64,000 nt of DNA from Calonectria ilicicola (lineage: Eukaryota > Ascomycota > Sordariomycetes > Hypocreales > Nectriaceae). Numbering within the stretch: the first letter of the stretch is position 1; the number at the start of each line of letters is the position of its first letter. Shown here piece by piece: positions 58,310-64,000 of this stretch. The notes beneath the pieces are model-generated. The model made no database searches, was not told the DNA's origin, and was given only the letters and a program-made list of their open reading frames with translations. Position numbers and translations under genes: made by a program. Where the stretch lies: NCBI GenBank assembly GCA_020809705.1, contig CP085826.1:930001-994000 (forward strand), in the 5' to 3' direction.

Positions 58310-60291
58310 ATGGAGCAGCTCGACACAGCGATAGGGCCACGGACCCGAAAGACGCACTCTCGCAGCAGATTGGGCTGTCTCACGTGCAAGCAGCGTCATA
58401 AACGGTGCGATGAGGGCCGTCCGGTGTGGTAAGGTCCTCAGGGAGGGAATCCCGCCCACCTGCTTGGCTCAAAGTTGGGATAGCGTCTCTTGGTTCCGTT
58501 GACTAATGGTTGAGAAGTGGTAATTGTCTTCAGGCGAAGAGGGCATGCGAGTTCGCGGCACCGAGTCTGACGCTTAAAGAGCGCAGGACCCTGGCGCTTC
58601 CTGGTCAGCAACAGCCTTGGGTCATCGACACCAGCCAACCACAAGCCTCGTCGTTCAACATCGTTATAGACACGAATCCCGTGGATCCGTTTGATTGCTT
58701 GCCAGTAAAAATGTCCTTAAAGTCAAAAGAACTGCTTTATTATTGTGAGAAACCACCGGACTTCCTGATGGCCTCATCATTGACCACTGTCTTTCTCAGT
58801 CTCTAAAATTCACAAGAGCGGTGATACTGATGCTGACCTTGGAATTAAACAACCCAGCGTGTATGTAAGATCAACACTGCATGAACATCACCCCACCATG
58901 GCCCGCAAATGCTGACATCCCAGATTACCGTTTGCATGTCAAACGGCCAACGACATGCGGGATACATTACTAGTGGCGGCAACCCACTACCTATGGAGGG
59001 CTGCAGATCCTTCAACATTTAAATCAACCGTAATATTTCACAAGCTTGGGGCTATTAGATCCTTGAACGAGCAGCTCGAAAACCCAAAGCTAACAAATTT
59101 CTCACCACTGATCAAACGAATTGCAACTCTAGCTCTCATTGAGGTATGTTTGGCGTGACTGATTCGTAATCAAATACCTGCTTGCAAGAGACTATTTCGC
59201 TGACACTCTGAAAAAGATTGCAGTCGGCAATATTGCCGTCGCTGAGACTCATCTGAACGGTCTCATTGCCGTATTGAACATCAATGATGAGCAAGAGAAT
59301 GACCTCCTCACTCCAATGGAGTTTGAGGAAGAACTTGCCTACCGCTACCTTATGCTGTATGGATTGTGCATCCCTCTCCCGCTTCTTACGCTAATTCGTT
59401 ATTAGAGCAGTTGAGCACATCCGTTCTACTAAGGGCCGAATGCGAGAGCTTCAGAATATGAGCGAAAAGTATGGCCAGCCGCGTCCAACACTGACCCAGT
59501 TTGTGTCAATAGTCCTTCGGTGGAGTGCGAGAGACATACCGCGATTTGACGCTCAGCTGAAGGCCATTACACTGTTCCCCTTCTTCTTTGCTCCACCCCC
59601 TTCATCAAAACGTTATTGCAATATTGATGGGACAACGGTGGTGCAGTGCCTGAAGAGTCTGACAAAATCTGTTACATCGTTGAGGCGAAACGGGCCGCCG
59701 GATGCTCAAACAATCGCTGATGCAAAACTGTTGATTGAACGTGCAGTCACAGGAATACAATACGCCGCTAGTTCCGCGCATGTTTTATCACTAACCGAAG
59801 ATCCGGATACAAATCAAATACCTACTGAAAAGCTTACATCATGGTGTGGAATCATCGTTTCCTCTGGTCTTTATCTGGATTGTGTTCTGGAACCTTGGAG
59901 TTCCGGCATGGTCCTGGACTACCAGACATTCCGACGAATAGTTGTAATCCTGGCACGAGATCTTGCTCAAACAGGATACACAACGAAAGATGGCCCTTCT
60001 AAGCTATGGTTCTGGGAGCACTTTGTCGGAGCCTACAGTCTCGCCACACAGCACTCCAACATTCATGATAGAGCGCTGCAAGTTGCCGGGTCTTACTTTA
60101 ATCGCTCCATACGACACTGGAGCCAGCGTACTGGAATTACTGATTGGAAGGATGCTCGAGAGTGCCTTCACGAAATTGCCTGGTCAACTAACCACCCTCA
60201 AGCTTTGGCACAGTGGGTTTGGAGACGAGCAGTTGCTGTTGAGCCTACCCAACCTCATCCTGGCACTGTCGAAGTTGAAGAAAAGAATTGA
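58310..60291 (+). CDS. Zn2Cys6 fungal-specific transcription factor
   Basis: A 550-aa regulator in six exons (58310-58428, 58518-58744, 58800-58860, 58924-59143, 59217-59356, 59406-60291); the sum is exactly 551 codons. The zinc cluster is regular: C23 and C26 in GCLTCKQRHKRC33, then C40, C43 and C50 in CGNCLQAKRACEF. Intron 1 splits codon 40. After a variable linker the fungal TF domain starts at ELLYYF and runs through DMRDTLLVAATHYLWRA and FHKLGAIRSLNEQL to the C-terminal region with ITDWKDARECLHEIAW. It acts in the nucleus on CGG-type sites. Targets are unknown; the nearest genes are the HET gene and the bZIP/NmrA pair. The short exon 3 was placed by frame and donor quality. Confidence 0.88.
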
Positions 60292-60931
60292 TAAGGAGGT
60301 TTTGAAATGAGATTCTCACCTACTGCAGTTCCGTGGGGAAAAAGAATGAACCGGACAAGCTTTCATTGCCGAATTTCACACCAGCATCATCCTCATCACC
60401 ACCAGCTCGAACCTTGATCTGACTTAACCACGACCCACGTTGACCTTTTCGTCAATAAAAAGCCAAAGATATTTTAATTTCTTGGTACGTTCAATGTTGA
60501 CCAACGAAAAGTTTCTCCAGAGCCTTGCTAATTTCGCTAGACATAGTCTAGATAGATACTCACGTCTCACGACACCCGTGTTCACACATCCAACCAGATA
60601 GAGAATAGCGTATCCCACTTAAATTCCTCGCTGTGGCTGAAAATTATTTGGTACAAGTTCATGAAGACATTAAATTCTACATGACGGGATGACGGAGATT
60701 CTGATTGTCTCTGAACTTGCTACCATAGTTCTTGCGTCCCTCTACGAATGAGCAAAGCATAATTTTAGCAGACCGCCCATGAAAAAATATTTAGAATTAT
60801 CGCAGAATAGTGGAATGCTAGACGCGAAGTTCAACAGTTGACTTTATGTGTGCATGCCTTCCGCCTTCGTGAAATTGTTATTCTAAATCTGATCGAGATG
60901 CCTGAGATTATTCATATTAATTAAGTTGCTC
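60292..60931. other. Intergenic, no gene seen
   Basis: Between two convergent regulator genes. The frame 60424-60618 (minus) has no feature. Confidence 0.45.
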
Positions 60932-61961
60932 CTATAACCCTGAGACCAACACCTCGCCTATTCTATCAAGAAATATTTTATCCACAACATCTATTTTCCA
61001 CCTTGGCCCATCTCCAAAGCAAACACCGGAGTCATAAAGCTCACAGATTATGTTGTTGGCCAGGTCTTGCAGAGATGACCTATCATCGCACTCAAAAGCA
61101 TCCTCCAGTAACCCAAAGGCATACTCGCCAAATATTCTTCTCACATGCGCTTCAAGGGATACACATGTAAGCCACAAGTTTGGGTCTTGGCCTTTGGTCT
61201 TATATTCTTGGTTGACCTGGCGCTGTAATACCATACCCAAGTCTGCCTCGCCAGCGGCCGCATTGCGTGGACTTATTGCCCCGGTTTTTTTGTACTCTAG
61301 TCTGGCTTCGACCATGGACACAAGGAAAGGCATGGTTATGCCTTTCAGCGCTTCCGAATGAGCCAGACCTTTCTGAATCGTCACACGTGGCTCCACGTGT
61401 GGTTGCTTGCATCCAGTCTGAAAATGGTGCATGAGGGACCAGAATAGTCGCCCAGCAAAAGTTTTTGATCCTTGCCCCAAATATGGTAGAATATCTTGAG
61501 GTGGTAATGAAATACGCACATAATGAAGTGGATCCAGCCATACATTACCAACGATGCGTTGCGGGGGAGATTCGGCTAATGTTACTGACTGAGTTTCTGT
61601 TTCATAGCTCGAATCCTCGGTGACAACATCAATAATTGCGTCTGCATCATCTTTTTCCTCGAGCTTTTTGAATGCTTCAAAGTTTTCTACTTCAATACCA
61701 GCCGTCTTGGTTAAATTAAGGATTGCGTTGAGCAATTCTGGACGCTCATCTCCACGAGTGGCCAAAGCAAGTTGGCCAATTTGTTCCTTTAGCAGCTCAT
61801 TTTGATGGATCATAAAGCGAGTGGCCTCGGCTTGGCGTTCTCGGTAAGCTGCTTGAGACCGACGCCCCCGTTCTCGCCGTCGCTATGATGGTGTTAGCCC
61901 GATCCGGGATTGCGTCAAAGCAGTGGCTTCATACTCGGAGTTCGTCATCTGCGGTTGCCAT
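60932..61961 (-). CDS. bZIP transcription factor with variant basic region
   Basis: A 325-aa protein in two exons (61935-61961 and 60932-61882; intron GTATGA...CATAG). The first nine residues are MATADDELR, and exon 2 opens with the basic region RRRERGRRSQAAYRERQ at residues 10-26, followed by a helical segment (FMIHQNELLKEQIGQLAL). The usual invariant Asn of bZIP basic regions is replaced here by Gly15, as I recall for a subgroup of fungal bZIP proteins. The rest, with LDPLHYVRISLPPQDILPYLG and SLMHHFQTGCKQPH, resembles fungal bZIP regulators with a DUF3425-like C-terminal part. It is divergent from the NmrA-like gene. Confidence 0.8.
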
Positions 61962-62391
61962 CCTAGCAAGTTAACGCATTTGATTAGATGATGGACTGAT
62001 GTCTCTCGGACAAAACCTTAATGGTTATGTGAGGTTATGTGAGGTTCTGTTAAATTGCCCCTGATCCATTTGTCAGCTTCTCAGTGGGACCGACCAAGCC
62101 GAGCGTTAGCGTCAAGGGTGAGTTCCTCCGATCACATAACCGGCTCAAAAATTACTCCACCTCTCCATAACCACTGTATTCCCGAAGCAGCAAGTCGAAA
62201 CTAAACCATGCAACGGATTTCGATTGAGCCGCGCTCACTCTTCACCGTAGTTCCATAGCCTCACGATAAGATTCCTAGACTCATTATAAATATGACCTAT
62301 TTGGATCCCATACCATCTTTTTTATTGCTTAATTCAGTTGTTAAATCCAATTTCTCACCCCAAGTTCAATCCTAACAATCACTAAATCAAA
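61962..62391. promoter_or_regulatory. Divergent promoter region (bZIP / NmrA-like)
   Basis: 430 bp between head-to-head starts. TATAAATA at 62285-62292 lies about 100 bp upstream of the NmrA-like ATG. A direct repeat of TTATGTGAGGTT occurs at about 62023-62046. Confidence 0.5.
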
Positions 62392-63678
62392 ATGACGAAA
62401 ATCGCCATTGCAGGAGCTAGCAGCGGTATATGACCACCAAATGACTGAGCATCGTTGTTTCTGCTTCTTTTGTGCGCTAACATTGCAATATTAGAACTTG
62501 CCAGAGAGATTCTGGATGTTCTAGTCGCTACTGGAAAGCATGAGATTATTGGTTTGATCCGAAAGGTAGTAGTTTGCCACCGCGTCACCATCTGAATTGC
62601 ATCTTGAGATTAATTCGGAGACAGGACCCAGCACAATTTCCCTCTCTCCCGGGCGTTAAATGGGTCCAAACGACTTACGAGGACAAAGCGGAACTAGTCG
62701 GTTTATTTAAAGGAGTGGAGACCGTTTTGTCCTTCATCGCCGTACATCTCGACCCCTGTAATGAGACGCAAAAGCGCCTGATCGACGCCGCTGTTGAAGC
62801 TGGTGTTAAGCGCTTTGCGCCATCCGAATGGGCGACGTAAGCAGACCTTTTTTCTATTTTTTTTTTAAAAAAAAATCTTCCTGATAAGGTAATATTGAAT
62901 GGAAATTAATCAGAGTATAGAGGTGTCAAATTGGAGTCGTCACTTGATGTAATCCCATGGTACGCAGGTAAAGTTGAGGTTAGCCAATACTTGGAAAGTC
63001 TCAACAAGGAGAAAAAGGTAATTTTGATCCTCTACTTTTCCAGTCTGATAAACTACTAAATCTGCTTAAAAGGTCATTCAGTATACCCGATTTCAGCCTG
63101 GATTCTTTCTCAACTACCTCGGCCACCCGCACAAAGTATCAAAACATATTTCCACCCTACCATTTCTGATGAATTTTGAGAACGGGAGAGCCATCGTAGA
63201 AGAAGGATCCCTTGATGATTATAACGTTTACACAACTGTAGCTGATATTGGGAATGTGGTTGCACGCGCTATCGAGTACGAAGGGGAATGGCCAACGGTC
63301 GGAGGAATCCGTGGAAGCCCAGTGACAGTTCGGGAACTCCTGCGCATTGGAGAATCCATTCGAGGTCTGTGTTTGCTTTTACAAGAGACTAAAGGAATGC
63401 GCGCTAACTTATTAGCAGGCAAGCCTTTCGCGATTGATTGGCTCAAGATGGAAGACCTCGAGAAGGGAGAGCTCAAGACTGAAAATTATACCCGACTAGA
63501 GTTGCCTTCGATTCCAGATGATCAAGTTGAGGCATTCTCGAAAATGACTACCAGAGGAGTTTTAATTGGCATGAGTCGCGGTCTCTGGAATGTTTCGGAT
63601 GAGTGGAATCAGATCCTGCCGCATTACAAATTTACTCAAATTGAAGAATTCCTTCGTGGGTTGTGGGTGGACAACTGA
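62392..63678 (+). CDS. NmrA-like/isoflavone-reductase-like NAD(P)-binding protein
   Basis: A 321-aa protein in six exons (62392-62425, 62495-62565, 62625-62836, 62921-63017, 63073-63364, 63419-63678), summing to 322 codons. It starts TKIAIAGASS and has the NmrA-type NAD(P) fold. The later blocks are YEDKAELVGLFKGVETVLSF and VKRFAPSEWA. The C-terminal half has RFQPGFFLNYLGHPHK, TVADIGNVVARAIEYEG and DWLKMEDLEKGEL, typical of fungal isoflavone-reductase-like family members. Intron 4 uses an acceptor at GTATAG, the only one that preserves the frame. It could be a small-molecule reductase or a redox sensor; family members differ. It is divergent from the bZIP gene, so it may be co-regulated. Confidence 0.85.
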
Positions 63679-64000
63679 GTATTTAGAATAACTATGAACG
63701 TGTGTTTTATTTGAATCCAATTTAAGATGTCCTAATTCTGGTCTCATTAAATTTGTTTTCAAGGTGGGAGTATGCAGATTGAGATAAAAACCAAAGCCTT
63801 GCGTGGCAAATGGAGTGGAGATTTCCCACGAAGCTGGTTTCCGTACTGACAACAACCCAAAACATTGAACCTCAGATCGCCAAACCTGTGCAGAGGCTAA
63901 ACGTATGGCCAACCTAGCAATTTAAAGTCTACAAGATCGTCCATATCCTTCAGTCGTCTATCTGTCTAGCCATCCTCAGCTTTTGGCAATTTCTCAAATC
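63679..64000. other. Intergenic, window end
   Basis: 3' flank of the NmrA-like gene. No gene was recognised before the window ends. Confidence 0.5.

Noticed and set aside
58745..58800. Frameshift in the second Zn2Cys6 gene
   Set aside because: A GTGAGA...TTTCTCAG intron at 58745-58799 restores the frame through to the stop.

Overview
This window is nuclear DNA of a filamentous ascomycete (Pezizomycotina). Genes are monocistronic and carry short introns of about 45-110 nt with GT...CTAAC...AG signals. Two Zn2Cys6 regulators, a HET-domain gene, a FunK1-type kinase relic, a LysM secreted protein and a terpene synthase fit such a fungus. A 4.1-kb extremely AT-rich transposon block is also typical of it. 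I cannot name the species. Gene models were assembled by hand from splice signals; multi-exon models were accepted when the exon lengths summed to a multiple of three and conserved motifs ran across the junctions.

Layout. 1-9.2 kb: the 5' part of a FAD-dependent oxidoreductase, a GNAT acetyltransferase, an APC-type amino acid/GABA/choline permease, a long gene-empty stretch ending in tRNA-Ser(AGA), and a secreted RNase T2. 11-17.8 kb: a Gfo/Idh/MocA dehydrogenase, a Zn2Cys6 regulator and an MFS sugar transporter, which look like a small sugar or polyol utilisation group. 18-26.4 kb: a decayed FunK1 kinase, an orphan 319-aa protein, a small HEPN-like protein (HepT/DUF86-like motif) and a LysM protein. 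26.7-30.8 kb: one degenerate DNA transposon with ~105-bp terminal inverted repeats flanked by TA.

33-38.5 kb: a D-galactonate-dehydratase-like enolase-superfamily enzyme with two GC-AG introns, an F-box protein and a CE1 esterase. 38.7-48.7 kb: an AAAP amino acid transporter, a class II aldolase-family protein, an ornithine cyclodeaminase/mu-crystallin reductase, aconitase X and an MLE-type enolase-superfamily enzyme. The last three match known enzyme types for cis-3-hydroxy-L-proline breakdown (dehydration to pyrroline-2-carboxylate, then reduction to L-proline). I propose a hydroxyproline-type catabolic cluster; that is inference.

49.8-53.1 kb: a class I terpene synthase with an N-terminal membrane anchor and two microexons, divergently paired with an MpaB-like DUF2236 oxygenase; this is a candidate minimal terpenoid gene pair. 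54-64 kb: a HET-domain gene with an apparent frameshift, a Zn2Cys6 regulator, a bZIP regulator lacking the usual basic-region Asn, and an NmrA-like reductase.
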